From Pseudochryseolinea flava (lineage in GTDB: Bacteria; Bacteroidota; Bacteroidia; Cytophagales; Cyclobacteriaceae): DNA of 64,000 nt. The stretch spans positions 1 through 64,000 of the forward strand of contig NZ_QMFY01000022.1 of the NCBI RefSeq assembly GCF_003286915.1, written 5' to 3'. Shown one piece after another: positions 18,692 to 28,107 of the stretch. The notes under the pieces are model-generated. The model made no database searches. It worked only from the letters and a program-made list of their open reading frames with translations, and had not been told where the DNA came from. The number at the start of each line of letters is the position of its first letter. Position 1 is the first letter of the stretch. The position numbers and the translations under genes were made by a program.

Positions 18692-19918
18692 ATGAGCGAT
18701 ATCAAACTCAACACCATTCCAGAAGCGCTGGAAGACATTAAAAACGGTAAGGTCATCATTGTCGTCGACGACGAAGACCGCGAAAATGAAGGTGACTTTA
18801 TATGCGCCGCGGAATGTATCACACCGGAGATCGTCAACTTTATGGCGACACATGGTCGAGGTTTGATTTGCGCGCCGTTGATCGAAGACCGTTGTGAAGA
18901 ACTTGGTCTTGAGTTGATGGTCGGAAAAAATACAGCTGTATTTGAAACTCCCTTTACGGTGTCGGTCGATCTTATCGGTCATGGTTGTACTACAGGTATC
19001 TCTGCCCACGATCGGTTTAAGACGATTCGTGCGCTGGTAGATCCTGAAATAAAACCTGAAGAACTCGGTAAGCCCGGACATATTTTTCCACTGCGTGCTA
19101 AGCGTGGAGGCGTGTTGCGCCGCGCTGGACATACCGAAGCAGCGATCGATTTTGCGCGCCTTGCGGGCTTTAAGCCGGCCGGTGTTCTCGTCGAAATCAT
19201 GAACGAAGACGGCTCGATGGCTCGCCTTCCCGACTTGGTGAAGGTAGCTGAGCGATTCAACCTGAAGTTAGTTTCTATTAAAGACCTGATCGAGTATAGA
19301 CTCAAGAAGGAATCACTCATTCACCGTCAGATCGATGTAAATATGCCAACAGAGCACGGTGATTTCAACTTGGTAGCTTTCGAACAAACCAATACCCATG
19401 ATATTCACTTGGCGCTGGTGAAGGGGACCTGGGAGAAGGATGAGCCAATCTTAGTGCGTGTACATTCCTCATGCGTAACGGGCGATATTTTTGGCTCTTG
19501 CCGTTGTGATTGCGGCCCGCAACTTCACAAGGCTATGGAAATGGTAGATCGTGAAGGAAAAGGAATAGTGCTTTACATGAAGCAAGAGGGCAGAGGCATC
19601 GGTCTGCTGAATAAACTTAAAGCGTACAAATTGCAGGAGCAAGGGCTTGATACCGTGGAAGCTAACTTGCAACTAGGTTTCGATATGGATGAGCGCGATT
19701 ACGGTGTTGGCGCTCAGATCTTACGCGACCTCGGCGTCTCAAAGATTAGACTGATTACAAACAATCCGAAGAAGCGTGTGGGATTGATGGGGTATGGATT
19801 GGAAATTGTAGATAATGTTGCTATTGAAGTTGTACCTAATCCACATAATGAACGATATTTATTAACGAAGCGGGATAAACTTGGACACAACATTTTGCGT
19901 CAAAGCAATAGTAAATGA
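18692..19918 (+). CDS. ribBA: Bifunctional RibBA: DHBP synthase / GTP cyclohydrolase II
   Basis: Supplies both precursors of riboflavin. Residues about 5-205 are the RibB half ([39 protein letters not shown]). Residues about 210-405 are the RibA half with the zinc-binding Cys cluster in [16 protein letters not shown] and the catalytic QEGRGIGL. 408 residues from ATG 18692; TTG at 18686 is a weaker start. The next gene overlaps the stop by 4 nt. Confidence 0.95.
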   Translation: MSDIKLNTIPEALEDIKNGKVIIVVDDEDRENEGDFICAAECITPEIVNFMATHGRGLICAPLIEDRCEELGLELMVGKNTAVFETPFTVSVDLIGHGCTTGISAHDRFKTIRALVDPEIKPEELGKPGHIFPLRAKRGGVLRRAGHTEAAIDFARLAGFKPAGVLVEIMNEDGSMARLPDLVKVAERFNLKLVSIKDLIEYRLKKESLIHRQIDVNMPTEHGDFNLVAFEQTNTHDIHLALVKGTWEKDEPILVRVHSSCVTGDIFGSCRCDCGPQLHKAMEMVDREGKGIVLYMKQEGRGIGLLNKLKAYKLQEQGLDTVEANLQLGFDMDERDYGVGAQILRDLGVSKIRLITNNPKKRVGLMGYGLEIVDNVAIEVVPNPHNERYLLTKRDKLGHNILRQSNSK

Positions 19919-20577
19919 TCTTATGTATGTTGAACCGTAACAATCGTAACAATCGTTCCTTCTTAAAACATCTTGGTGCATTCATGATAATTGCACTCGT
20001 CACAATTCTTACACCGAACGCATCGGCGCAAGAGTGGCCCTCCGAGATGTGGCACGAAGGGAAGATCGTATTGTTGGAGGGAGATACATTGAAAGGTGCG
20101 GTAAAGTACGACATGCAACAAGACCTTATTCAATTTACCCCATCGGCATCTCAAACGATAGCGTATACAGCCCGCAAGATTCTATACTTCGAAATTTTCG
20201 ATCAAACCGTTCGTCGCTATAGACAATTTTTTGCGTTGCCTTATACAACACAATCCCGCTATCGTGCGCCCGTTTTTTTTGAACTGCTTACGGAAGGCAA
20301 ACTCACCCTGCTCGCGCGCGAATCCATTGAGCTGCGAACCTACAGCTCGATGTACTACTATGGCTCGTCGTATTCGCGCCAAGTGCTCATCTATAAATAT
20401 TACTTCTTAACAGAAGAAGGCGACATTGAAGAATTTACAGGCAACAAAAATGACTTGCTCGATATGATGGGCAAATATGACGAGGATGTGGAAAAATACA
20501 TCCGTACAAACAAACTTAGGTTTGAAGACAAAGCAGACTTCGCTAGAATTGTAGCCTTTTACAATTCATTATTTTAA
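19915..20577 (+). CDS. Exported protein, unknown
   Basis: 220 residues with an N-terminal signal peptide (hydrophobic about 23-35, cleavage likely after NASA). The mature part begins [26 protein letters not shown], a beta-rich pattern (gain of transcripts 'VVLxxGDTLxGxV') frequent in Bacteroidota hypothetical proteins, and ends in a charged helical tail. The start overlaps ribBA by ATGA; ATG at 19927 is an alternative. No function can be assigned. Confidence 0.7.
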   Translation: MILCMLNRNNRNNRSFLKHLGAFMIIALVTILTPNASAQEWPSEMWHEGKIVLLEGDTLKGAVKYDMQQDLIQFTPSASQTIAYTARKILYFEIFDQTVRRYRQFFALPYTTQSRYRAPVFFELLTEGKLTLLARESIELRTYSSMYYYGSSYSRQVLIYKYYFLTEEGDIEEFTGNKNDLLDMMGKYDEDVEKYIRTNKLRFEDKADFARIVAFYNSLF

Positions 20578-20615
20578 TCGGACTCAGTCCGCTCAGTTAT
20601 TATTTTATCGATTCC

Positions 20616-21395
20616 ATGAACAGACCTTTGATTTTAGTTTCCAACGACGATGGTATTACATCGAAAGGAATTTTCACGCTTGTTAGCGTTATGAAAGAAA
20701 TCGGCGATGTGATCGTTGTCGCGCCGGATAGCCCGCAATCTGGGATGGGCCATGCGATCACCGTAGGAGAAACACTTCGTTTGGAGGAGAATTTTATCTT
20801 CAAAGATGTAAAAGCTTATGAATGTTCAGGAACACCTGCAGATTGCGTAAAGATGGCGCGTCACTTTGTATTGAAAGGCGAACGGCAACCAGATATCGTC
20901 GTGAGTGGCGTGAACCATGGAAGCAATACGTCCATCAGTGTGTTATACTCAGGAACAATGTCTGCGGCTATTGAAGGCGCGATAGAAGGCACGCCAGCGA
21001 TTGGCTTTTCGCTTTGTGATTTTAATCACGATGCCGACTTCTCGCATACGCAGGAGTATATCAAGAAGATTACCCTTCAGGTACTGGCGAAAGGACTTCC
21101 AAAAGGTGTAGCATTGAATGTTAATTTTCCTGCGAAGCAAGCCGAGCCGTTAAAAGGAATTCGTGTATGCCGGCAAGCCAATGCAAAGTGGATGGAAGAT
21201 TTTGATGTTCGATTCGATCCGCATGGCCGTCGCTATTTCTGGATGGTAGGAAACTTCGTCAACTTCGATAAGGGTGAAGACAATGATGAATGGGCAATTG
21301 CCAATAACTATGTATCGGTAGTGCCCTGTATGTTTGATCTCACGGCGCATCAAAGTATTCCTGTCCTGAATGAGGACTGGGATATTTTGAAGTGA
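20616..21395 (+). CDS. surE: 5'/3'-nucleotidase SurE
   Basis: Metal-dependent phosphatase acting on nucleoside monophosphates. The N-terminal metal site SNDDGI is at residues 9-14; APDSPQSGMGHAIT, CSGTPADCVK and SGVNHGSNTSISVLYSGTM follow in the expected order. 259 residues is normal. It lies 38 nt after the exported protein and is followed by a clear terminator. Confidence 0.95.
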   Translation: MNRPLILVSNDDGITSKGIFTLVSVMKEIGDVIVVAPDSPQSGMGHAITVGETLRLEENFIFKDVKAYECSGTPADCVKMARHFVLKGERQPDIVVSGVNHGSNTSISVLYSGTMSAAIEGAIEGTPAIGFSLCDFNHDADFSHTQEYIKKITLQVLAKGLPKGVALNVNFPAKQAEPLKGIRVCRQANAKWMEDFDVRFDPHGRRYFWMVGNFVNFDKGEDNDEWAIANNYVSVVPCMFDLTAHQSIPVLNEDWDILK

Positions 21396-21430
21396 TTAGT
21401 CCAGCGCGACAGACGGCAAGATATTCATGG

Positions 21431-21461
21431 ATGACAACAGGAGCAGTTGTCATTTTTTTTT
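21431..21461 (+). terminator. Intrinsic terminator after surE
   Basis: ATGACAAC (21431-21438) pairs with GTTGTCAT (21446-21453) around a 7-nt loop, followed by a run of nine T residues. The remaining gap to glnN holds only the glnN promoter region. Confidence 0.85.
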
Positions 21462-21643
21462 GCCGGAATCTATCAGTTTAAGCTAGCGTAGTTGATGCTT
21501 TTTGAATCCCACTTTAGCGACCCATACTCCTTATAAAAATCTAATCAAATTCTAATGTGTTGATTCTCAATTAATCATAAGGCGTTAGAAAAATACCCAA
21601 CTGCAATCGTGTTCTTTATAAAATCTTGAAATCGTGGTTCCGA

Positions 21644-21677
21644 TTTGGCCTTACTTTGGAAAAATCTGATAGCTTTG
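21644..21677 (+). promoter_or_regulatory. Bacteroidota-type promoter for glnN
   Basis: TTTG (21644-21647) and TAGCTTTG (21670-21677), a full match to TAnnTTTG, separated by 22 nt, slightly more than the usual 19-21. The ATG is 29 nt further on. Nitrogen-dependent control elements were not recognised. Confidence 0.5.
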
Positions 21678-21706
21678 ACAACTCAATATAAAAATTACAA
21701 CCACCT

Positions 21707-23869
21707 ATGGCGCAACTACGATTCGAAGCTTTAAAGAAGTTAGGCGAGCGTCCCCGCGTACATGTTGAGCAACCGACAACATTAGTATCGAAACTTTTCG
21801 GAGAAAATGTATTTGGTCTCGAACAAATGCGTGCGACGTTAGCACCGGCTGTTTTCAAAAAAGTCAGCCAGGCAATTAAAAATCACGAAAAAATTGATGA
21901 GTCTACCGCCGATGCAGTAGCCTCTGCTGCGAAATCCTGGGCTATGGCCAAGGGCGCAACACACTTCACACACTGGTTCCAACCGATGACAGGTGGTACG
22001 GCTGAAAAGCACGACTCTTTCTTCGATGCTTTGGCTGGTATTGAAAAATTTAAAGGTAGCGAGCTCGTTCAGCAAGAACCAGACGCTTCTTCTTTCCCGC
22101 ACGGTGGTATCCGCAGTACTTTCGAGGCTCGCGGTTATACAGCTTGGGATCCAACATCGCCTCCATTCTTATACGGCAAAACGCTTTGTATCCCTACCAT
22201 CTTCGTTTCTTATACGGGTGAAACACTGGACACAAAAGCACCGCTTCTTAAAGCACTTAAAGCAGTTGATCTAGCAGCAACAAAAGTTTGCCAACTGTTC
22301 GATAAAGATATTCAACACGTAGTAGCATCGCTCGGTGCCGAGCAAGAATACTTCGTTGTCGATAAAGCATTGTTCAATGCGCGTCCTGACTTAGTCATGG
22401 CCGGACGTACTGTGTTTGGACACTCTCCTGCACGTGGACAACAATTGGAAGATCACTACTTCGGTTCTATCCCAGGACGTGTTTACGATTTCATGAAAGA
22501 CTTCGAATTCGAAGCTTGGAAATTGGGAATCCCGGTTCGTACACGTCACAATGAAGTAGCGCCAAGCCAGTTTGAAGTAGCGCCATTGTTTGAAGAAGTT
22601 AACGTTGCTAACGACCACAATCAATTGATGATGGACGTGATGGCACGTGTAGCGGAAAAACACAACCTGGCGGTATTGTTCCATGAAAAACCATTTGCTG
22701 GGTTGAACGGAACAGGTAAGCACAACAACTGGTCGTTGATCACCGATACCGGTATCAACCTCTATCAACCTACCAGTAGCGCACGCGACAACCTCATGTT
22801 CCTTACGTTCTTCGTAACAACAATCAAAGCGGTGCACGCACATGCTGATTTGTTACGCGCAAGTATCGCGACGTCTGGAAATGATTTCCGTCTTGGTGCA
22901 AACGAAGCACCGCCAGCAATCATGTCTACCTTCATTGGTTCACAAATGAGTGCTGTACTCGACGAACTTGAGAAGAAAGGAAACGTGAAAATCGAGAAGG
23001 GCGATAACATGTACATGAAATTAGGTATCGATCAGATTCCTGAAATCATTCTAGATGCAACTGACCGTAACCGTACTTCACCCTTTGCCTTTACCGGAAA
23101 CAAGTTTGAGTTCCGTGCAGTAGGTGGTAGCGATAACTGCGCTGTTGCCATGACGGCGTTGAACACCGTGGTTGCTGAACAGCTCGATCAGTTCCACGAA
23201 GCCGTAACAAAACAAATCGACAAAGGCGAAGAAAAACGTCTCGCGGTAGTGAACGTACTCCGTCAATACATCAAAGAATCAAGAGATATTCGTTTCGAAG
23301 GCGATGGTTACTCTGATGGTTGGGTTCAAGAAGCAGCAAAACGCGGCTTGAGCAACATCAAAACAACACCACGTGCACTCGATGCTTACTTGACAAAGGC
23401 GTCAATGGATCTTTTTGAGAAGCATGGTGTGATGTCGCACAAGGAAACTGAAGCACGTGTAGAAATCAGATTGGAGTCTTATATCAAGCGTGTTCAAATT
23501 GAAGCGCGTGTGATGGGCGACATCGCGATGAACCACATTGTGCCGACAGCGATCGCTTACCAAAGCAAACTGATTAATAACGCTAACGGATTGAAAGGTC
23601 TTGGCGTTGATAACACAGCGGTAGTGCAAACGATCAGAGAGATCTCTGGACACATTGATACGATCAAGAATAACGTTCGTGCGATGGTTGATGAACGTAA
23701 GCGCCTCAACAAAGAAGGAAATACACATACACGTGCCGTCGGATATTGTGAAGATATCAAAGAGAAATACTTTGATGTTATCCGCGATGCCGTAGATAAA
23801 CTTGAGCTTCTCGTGGATAACGAAGATTGGCCATTGGTGAAATATCGTGAGCTTCTCTTCTTGAGATAG
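21707..23869 (+). CDS. glnN: Glutamine synthetase type III (GSIII)
   Basis: Forms glutamine from glutamate, ammonia and ATP. At 720 residues it is the large GSIII form typical of Bacteroidota. Features are the GG[TA]AEKHDSF segment near residues 97-106, LGAEQEYFVVD for metal binding, HNEVAPSQFEVAP, and the C-terminal helical extension. It is monocistronic, with its own promoter and terminator. Confidence 0.96.
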   Translation: MAQLRFEALKKLGERPRVHVEQPTTLVSKLFGENVFGLEQMRATLAPAVFKKVSQAIKNHEKIDESTADAVASAAKSWAMAKGATHFTHWFQPMTGGTAEKHDSFFDALAGIEKFKGSELVQQEPDASSFPHGGIRSTFEARGYTAWDPTSPPFLYGKTLCIPTIFVSYTGETLDTKAPLLKALKAVDLAATKVCQLFDKDIQHVVASLGAEQEYFVVDKALFNARPDLVMAGRTVFGHSPARGQQLEDHYFGSIPGRVYDFMKDFEFEAWKLGIPVRTRHNEVAPSQFEVAPLFEEVNVANDHNQLMMDVMARVAEKHNLAVLFHEKPFAGLNGTGKHNNWSLITDTGINLYQPTSSARDNLMFLTFFVTTIKAVHAHADLLRASIATSGNDFRLGANEAPPAIMSTFIGSQMSAVLDELEKKGNVKIEKGDNMYMKLGIDQIPEIILDATDRNRTSPFAFTGNKFEFRAVGGSDNCAVAMTALNTVVAEQLDQFHEAVTKQIDKGEEKRLAVVNVLRQYIKESRDIRFEGDGYSDGWVQEAAKRGLSNIKTTPRALDAYLTKASMDLFEKHGVMSHKETEARVEIRLESYIKRVQIEARVMGDIAMNHIVPTAIAYQSKLINNANGLKGLGVDNTAVVQTIREISGHIDTIKNNVRAMVDERKRLNKEGNTHTRAVGYCEDIKEKYFDVIRDAVDKLELLVDNEDWPLVKYRELLFLR

Positions 23870-23888
23870 TTTAGAAATGTAATACTGT

Positions 23889-23920
23889 AAAAGCGGACTC
23901 GAAAGGGCCCGCTTTTTTTT
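23889..23920. terminator. Terminator between glnN and the convergent hydrolase
   Basis: AAAAGCGG (23889-23896) pairs with CCGCTTTT (23909-23916), then a T-run to 23920. It ends at the stop codon of the convergent hydrolase gene. Confidence 0.8.
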
Positions 23921-24806
23921 ATTCTGAAGCGGTTTCTTTCTCGCGATTCAGCATTCTTATAATCGCATTCCGAATCAATTCAGGATCGCTCCAGGGAACA
24001 AAATGATTCATGTCGTCTTTGATGACATACTCTACAGGTGCGTTGGTGAGATACTTTTTCGCGAAGTCTACATTCTTAAAGTCAACCAGTTGGTCTTTCT
24101 TTCCGTGGATCACAATCACAGGACACGTTATGTTTTTCCAATAGGGCAGCATCTTTTCGAGCTCCGGCTTCAAGTGATAAATCTCTTCATTGGAAGCGCG
24201 AAACGAACGGGGTATGATCCAACTTAAGAACGGCGTAGCCAGTGGTGCACGAAACCATGTCTCGTTGGGTTCAAGTTCTGGATCGATGGAGCCGGCAACA
24301 ATGATTAGTCCGTCGATGAGATCAGGATATTCTATTGCCATTTTAGCAATCAGTGGGCCTCCAAGAGAATGCCCTACCAGTATCACGGGGTTATTATGTT
24401 TGTGTTTTTCTAAGATTGGTTTGAGTGCTTCACATTGTTTCAATAGCGAACCTTCGCCTCTTCCAAAGTTGGAATATCCAAAGCCTGGTCTGTCGGTGGT
24501 AATCAGGAATGTATTCGCGAGCAATGTACTATCCGCTAGAAAATCAATGAAGGCGCTTAATGATCCTGGTGAACCGTGAACAAAAAGCGTTAACGGTTTT
24601 ATGCTGTCACCACTCTGCACGTAGTGGATATCAAAGCCATTTACACTGTAATGCTGTTGCTGCGCAGCCACCTTCTTCTCGTTGAAGAAGTTGTCGATTT
24701 CTTTAGGCGACATTCGGAACGTCATACACGAGTGCATGAAGACCATGATCACCACAAAAACACCGGAGGGTATTAACAGCAGTTTCTTTTTGAGAGATCT
24801 TTTCAT
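23919..24806 (-). CDS. Alpha/beta-hydrolase, probable lipoprotein
   Basis: 295 residues. A hydrophobic N-terminus ends in FMHSC27, a plausible lipobox. The fold shows the oxyanion loop VHGSPGS, the nucleophile Ser147 in GHSLGG, the acid Asp in HGKKDQLVD and the base His in DDMNHFVPW. Substrate cannot be inferred; the family includes esterases, epoxide hydrolases and haloperoxidases. It lies 33 nt downstream of the CtpA gene on the same strand. Confidence 0.85.
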   Translation of the reverse strand: MKRSLKKKLLLIPSGVFVVIMVFMHSCMTFRMSPKEIDNFFNEKKVAAQQQHYSVNGFDIHYVQSGDSIKPLTLFVHGSPGSLSAFIDFLADSTLLANTFLITTDRPGFGYSNFGRGEGSLLKQCEALKPILEKHKHNNPVILVGHSLGGPLIAKMAIEYPDLIDGLIIVAGSIDPELEPNETWFRAPLATPFLSWIIPRSFRASNEEIYHLKPELEKMLPYWKNITCPVIVIHGKKDQLVDFKNVDFAKKYLTNAPVEYVIKDDMNHFVPWSDPELIRNAIIRMLNREKETASE

Positions 24807-24839
24807 CGTAACGCATCAAGATCGGCTCGCTGCATAAAA

Positions 24840-26489
24840 CTAGTTTTGATTCAGAATCTTTTTGTACTGCGAAGGGCTGTGCAGAATGTCAATCGCTTTT
24901 TTGATGTCTTGATCGTACTTGAATCCGACTTCAATACTGCCGCGCTCAAGCAAGTGACGTCCAACGATTTCTTCCTCCAATAGCATTTTGATTTCTTCTT
25001 TATACAGCATCAGCTCATTCTTCTTGCTATCGGCAATGCGATTATTGATTTGATCGAGTTGAGCTTTTAAGTCGCCGTAGTATTTTTCTTTTTTTGCTTC
25101 CGCTTGGAATTTTTCCAGCTCGTACTCAAGATATGATTTATAGCTGTAGTTTTTATTTTTCATCCAGTTCACAAACTCTTGATAAGTCTCGTCGCTCAAC
25201 GCAAACTCTCGTGGCGATACAGGCTCAGGATGTTTCAATACATATTGTGTGGCGAAGTCGAACAAAAATCCCTTCTCGAAGAGGACCTGGGTTACAAGAT
25301 GCGCTTCAACCGCGTTGGAGATGATGTCTGGATCAATACCGCCACCATCGTATACCGTTCTTCCTGTTGATGTCTTGAAAGGTCGCTTGAGGGAATCGGG
25401 AATAGATTCGACACTGCCATCTTCACGACGGTGCGCGTAATCCAATACCTGTATGCATCGGCCAGTAGCGGTGTAATATTTTGCTGTAGTAACTTTCAAT
25501 TGCGAATTGTAGGAGAGAGGACGGCTCACTTGCACAAGTCCTTTGCCAAATGATTTCTCACCGATGATCACGCCACGGTCATAATCTTGAACAGAACCCG
25601 CCACGATTTCAGAAGCGGATGCACTACCTCGGTTGATCAGTACCGTAACAGGAATATCAACGTCCGTTGGCGCATTCAAAGTTTCGTAATTCAAATTGTT
25701 CTCAGGAATTTTTCCTTTTGTGCTCACCACCAATTTTCCCTTCGGAATAAAAATGTTGGTGATGTTGACCGCTTCCATCAACAAGCCACCTGGATTTCCA
25801 CGTAAGTCGAGGATCACACCTTTGGCACCCTTTTCCTTCAGTGCGATCAATGCATTGCGTACTTCTTTTCCAGCATCGGGTGTAAAATCAGAAAGCTGAA
25901 TGTAAGCGATGTCTTCTCCCAACATACCTGAATACGGTACGTTGTTCACTTTGATACGCTCTCTTTTGAAATCAATTTTAATAGGTTGTTCTACACCCGG
26001 ACGTTTTACCGTTAGTGTTACAGGCGTACCCACCTGTCCTTTCATCAGTTGTCCTGATTCTTCGCGCGTGAGTTTTGCTAATTCAATGTCGTCGATCTTG
26101 ATGATTTCATCGCCGATCTTGAGTCCGTTCTTTTGTGCACCAAATCCTTCCATAATCATTGTGACAACAGTGCGTTTGCCGAGCTCACGTGTAATGGCAC
26201 CGATACCTCCGTACTGACCAGTGTTGATCGTGCGATAGTCTTCTACTTCGTCTTCAGGAATATAGTTGGTGTAAGGATCTAATGAATTTAACATGGCGTC
26301 GATGCCGGTACGAACCAATTTATTTGGGTTGACATCGTCGACGTATAGCGCATTCACTTCCTTGAACAGCGTAGCGAAGATGTCCAAGTTTTTAGCGATT
26401 TCGAAATAACGTTCAGCCGGGCGGGTAAACGATAATGCTGTGAGTGCCACAACAATTAGCAGGAGAACTTTATAACGCGTCTTCATCAC
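24840..26489 (-). CDS. ctpA: C-terminal processing peptidase (S41), CtpA/Prc-like
   Basis: Periplasmic serine protease of 549 residues. N-terminal signal segment (about 7-22), S41 N-terminal region (30-85), PDZ domain (about 90-175), then the catalytic domain with GNPGG, the nucleophile Ser291 in GSASASE and the general base Lys316 in SFGKGLVQ, 25 residues later as in Prc. A C-terminal helical extension (about 430-545) follows. Such proteases trim envelope proteins. Confidence 0.93.
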   Translation of the reverse strand: MMKTRYKVLLLIVVALTALSFTRPAERYFEIAKNLDIFATLFKEVNALYVDDVNPNKLVRTGIDAMLNSLDPYTNYIPEDEVEDYRTINTGQYGGIGAITRELGKRTVVTMIMEGFGAQKNGLKIGDEIIKIDDIELAKLTREESGQLMKGQVGTPVTLTVKRPGVEQPIKIDFKRERIKVNNVPYSGMLGEDIAYIQLSDFTPDAGKEVRNALIALKEKGAKGVILDLRGNPGGLLMEAVNITNIFIPKGKLVVSTKGKIPENNLNYETLNAPTDVDIPVTVLINRGSASASEIVAGSVQDYDRGVIIGEKSFGKGLVQVSRPLSYNSQLKVTTAKYYTATGRCIQVLDYAHRREDGSVESIPDSLKRPFKTSTGRTVYDGGGIDPDIISNAVEAHLVTQVLFEKGFLFDFATQYVLKHPEPVSPREFALSDETYQEFVNWMKNKNYSYKSYLEYELEKFQAEAKKEKYYGDLKAQLDQINNRIADSKKNELMLYKEEIKMLLEEEIVGRHLLERGSIEVGFKYDQDIKKAIDILHSPSQYKKILNQN

Positions 26490-26610
26490 ATTTGAGCTTC
26501 AGTCTTCAGAAAGTTAAGCATTCAATTGGTTTCAATTCGCTCGTTCGTGGGGTATTTATTACCTGTGGTGTAAAAAGGAGTGTTGATGAGCTGGGGAAGG
26601 TGGGATTCAA

Positions 26611-26755
26611 TGGTTAAGTGTTCAAGTGTTCAGGTGTTCGAGTGTTCAAGAAAAATGCATTTCTCGCAACTCGAAGCTCGCAACTCGCAGCTTTCTAACA
26701 AGCTACCGGAAACGTGTTGACGTGTTGGTGTGCTGACGTGTTGGTGTTGAATGCT
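26611..26755. repeat. Composite octad/heptad repeat
   Basis: Four octads of the GTGTTCAA type (26618-26650), then four heptads of the CTCGCAA type (about 26663-26691), then octads alternating GTGTTGAC and GTGTTGGT (about 26714-26748). The same three motifs recur at 54152-54320. Confidence 0.75.
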
Positions 26756-26760
26756 TTTTA

Positions 26761-26809
26761 CTGTGTCCCTCCGCGTACCTCCGCGCTTTCGCGACTTTGC
26801 GGTAAAAAA
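26761..26809 (-). repeat. CGC-rich octad repeat
   Basis: Read on the minus strand, units such as CCGCAAAG, TCGCGAAA and GCGCGGAG follow one another after a T-run. Repeats of this CGCAAAG kind are frequent between genes in many bacteria. Confidence 0.6.
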
Positions 26810-26957
26810 ATCGTTCACCTTAAGGCATGTTAGCCAAGGAGCTCGCAGCCTTTCTGACGTCCACCGCATTTCTTGCAACTAGGAGCTCCTAGCTCGCAGC
26901 TCTCTACCGTGATCTTCCCATGTAGCGGTCCTATTTGCTTCATTAACGACCCATTCT

Positions 26958-27183
26958 ATGAAACAAACACCGCATCTTCCTAGGGGCGATAGCCAGAATA
27001 ATGAGAGCGCAATGAACGGACATCTGGAGAAACAGCGAATTAATGAAAGAATAATGAACGCGCGATGAGAGAAAAATGAACCAAACACCGGAATTTATGA
27101 TACGTCGTCTATAGCGCGATGAAACAACATCTATAGAACAATGATAGAAGTACTGGACGCGTATGGAGAACATATGGAGAAAA
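26958..27183. repeat. 11-nt periodic degenerate repeat
   Basis: ATGA or ATGG recurs at 26958, 27001, 27012, 27043, 27054, 27065, 27076, 27097, 27119, 27141, 27164, 27175 and 27183. Most spacings are 11 or 22 nt; the intermediate units begin TCTATAG or TCTGGAG. Units are purine-rich on the plus strand (for example ATGAACGCGCG and ATGAGAGAAAA). Eleven is not a multiple of three, so this is not coding repetition. Confidence 0.75.
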
Positions 27184-27539
27184 TGAAAGGATGTCTACAG
27201 CTTCTCTAGAGGATCAAGCCAGGATGACTGAAAAAAGCTGAAAGCTTAAAGTAGAAAGCAGAAAGTTGGAAATCGAAGACGGCGCGCTTCGCGACGCGGA
27301 AAGTAAAGGCGGTGCGTCACGGGTTGTCACGCGACGCAGGAAATTTGCAGCGCCAGGGTAAAAGAATTTTTCTGTATGAAGCGTGAAGTACCATAACAAA
27401 GTATCAACGATTTTTGAAGGGGAATCGTGATTTGATGCAAAGTTTGAATTTCCATCTACCCATGTGGCCATGAGCAGATATATGTATTTTTACATATTGA
27501 CGTTGTAAGGCATTGTTTATGTACAGATAGAATAGGATA

Positions 27540-27989
27540 ATGGAAAGAATTAAATTCGGGACGATTAAAAAGGAAATTCAAGACATCTTTCCAAGTGCAA
27601 ACCTTGAGAACTGGGACTTGATTCCAGAGTCCATTCACCAATTAGCAGCCTCTCAGGGAACAGATTTACAGTGGGAAAGAATTTCAAACTGGATCGAATT
27701 TGAAGAAGGACAGTTAGAATTTGAGGAAGAGGAGTTTCTAAGCCTAGCTTTCTATAAGCATAAACCGAGGGGACAAATTTATTTAGTGACAGATAGTTGT
27801 TTCAAGACAAGAGAAGCATACCGTGTAGATTCTGATCAACTGGTAGACTTTGTAAGAAATATTGACCAAGTAGAAAACGAGATTCCTTTTGTTCAGCCAT
27901 CGGATTATGTTTTTATTAATCCGGAGCAAAAACTTGTAACGTTGATACACCACGAAGGTCAGGTAACGCAATATAAAAGATTTATCTAA
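27540..27989 (+). CDS. Unknown acidic cytoplasmic protein
   Basis: 149 residues without signal peptide or membrane segment. Contains an acidic stretch EFEEGQLEFEEEEF (about 61-74) and a C-terminal part with YVFINPEQKLVTLIHHEGQ. I do not recognise the family. It is the first of a set of orphan genes on this strand that read as AT-rich. The stop codon lies inside an attC-like sequence (27984-28085). Confidence 0.6.
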   Translation: MERIKFGTIKKEIQDIFPSANLENWDLIPESIHQLAASQGTDLQWERISNWIEFEEGQLEFEEEEFLSLAFYKHKPRGQIYLVTDSCFKTREAYRVDSDQLVDFVRNIDQVENEIPFVQPSDYVFINPEQKLVTLIHHEGQVTQYKRFI

Positions 27990-28085
27990 CAGCACCTTAT
28001 AACAACGTGCACGCGCCAATTAATTGTTGATTAATTTTAAAGGGAAATTTTAAACAGCTGCATACACGAACGTCTTGCGTTATGC
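27984..28085 (+). repeat. attC-like sequence (tentative)
   Basis: ATCTAAC at 27984-27990 matches the R'' form RYYYAAC and overlaps the upstream stop codon. GTTATGC at 28079-28085 is one base off the R' form GTTRRRY. Inner arms CGTGCACGC and GCATACACG pair at 7 of 9 positions. Length (102 bp) is in the attC range, but the symmetry is weak. Confidence 0.3.
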
Positions 28086-28107
28086 CCTGATCCAGGTAAA
28101 CAACGAG

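Larger units (their letters stand above)
26490..27539. other. Gene-free 1-kb repeat region
   Basis: No protein with family character is seen on either strand. The region is built of short-period repeats described separately: octads and heptads (26611-26755), an octad CGC-rich array (26761-26809), and an 11-nt periodic stretch (26958-27183). After this come purine-rich heptad-like traces near 27237-27270 and a small hairpin at 27480-27497 (ATATGTA/TACATAT). The divergent flanking genes must have their promoters at the edges. Confidence 0.7.

Noticed and set aside
26630-26878. 82-codon minus-strand frame
   Set aside because: It is made of octad and heptad repeats, whose periods are not multiples of three; composition is not protein-like.
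26943-27173. Overlapping 69- and 76-codon minus-strand frames
   Set aside because: They fall in the 11-nt periodic repeat and only reflect its composition.
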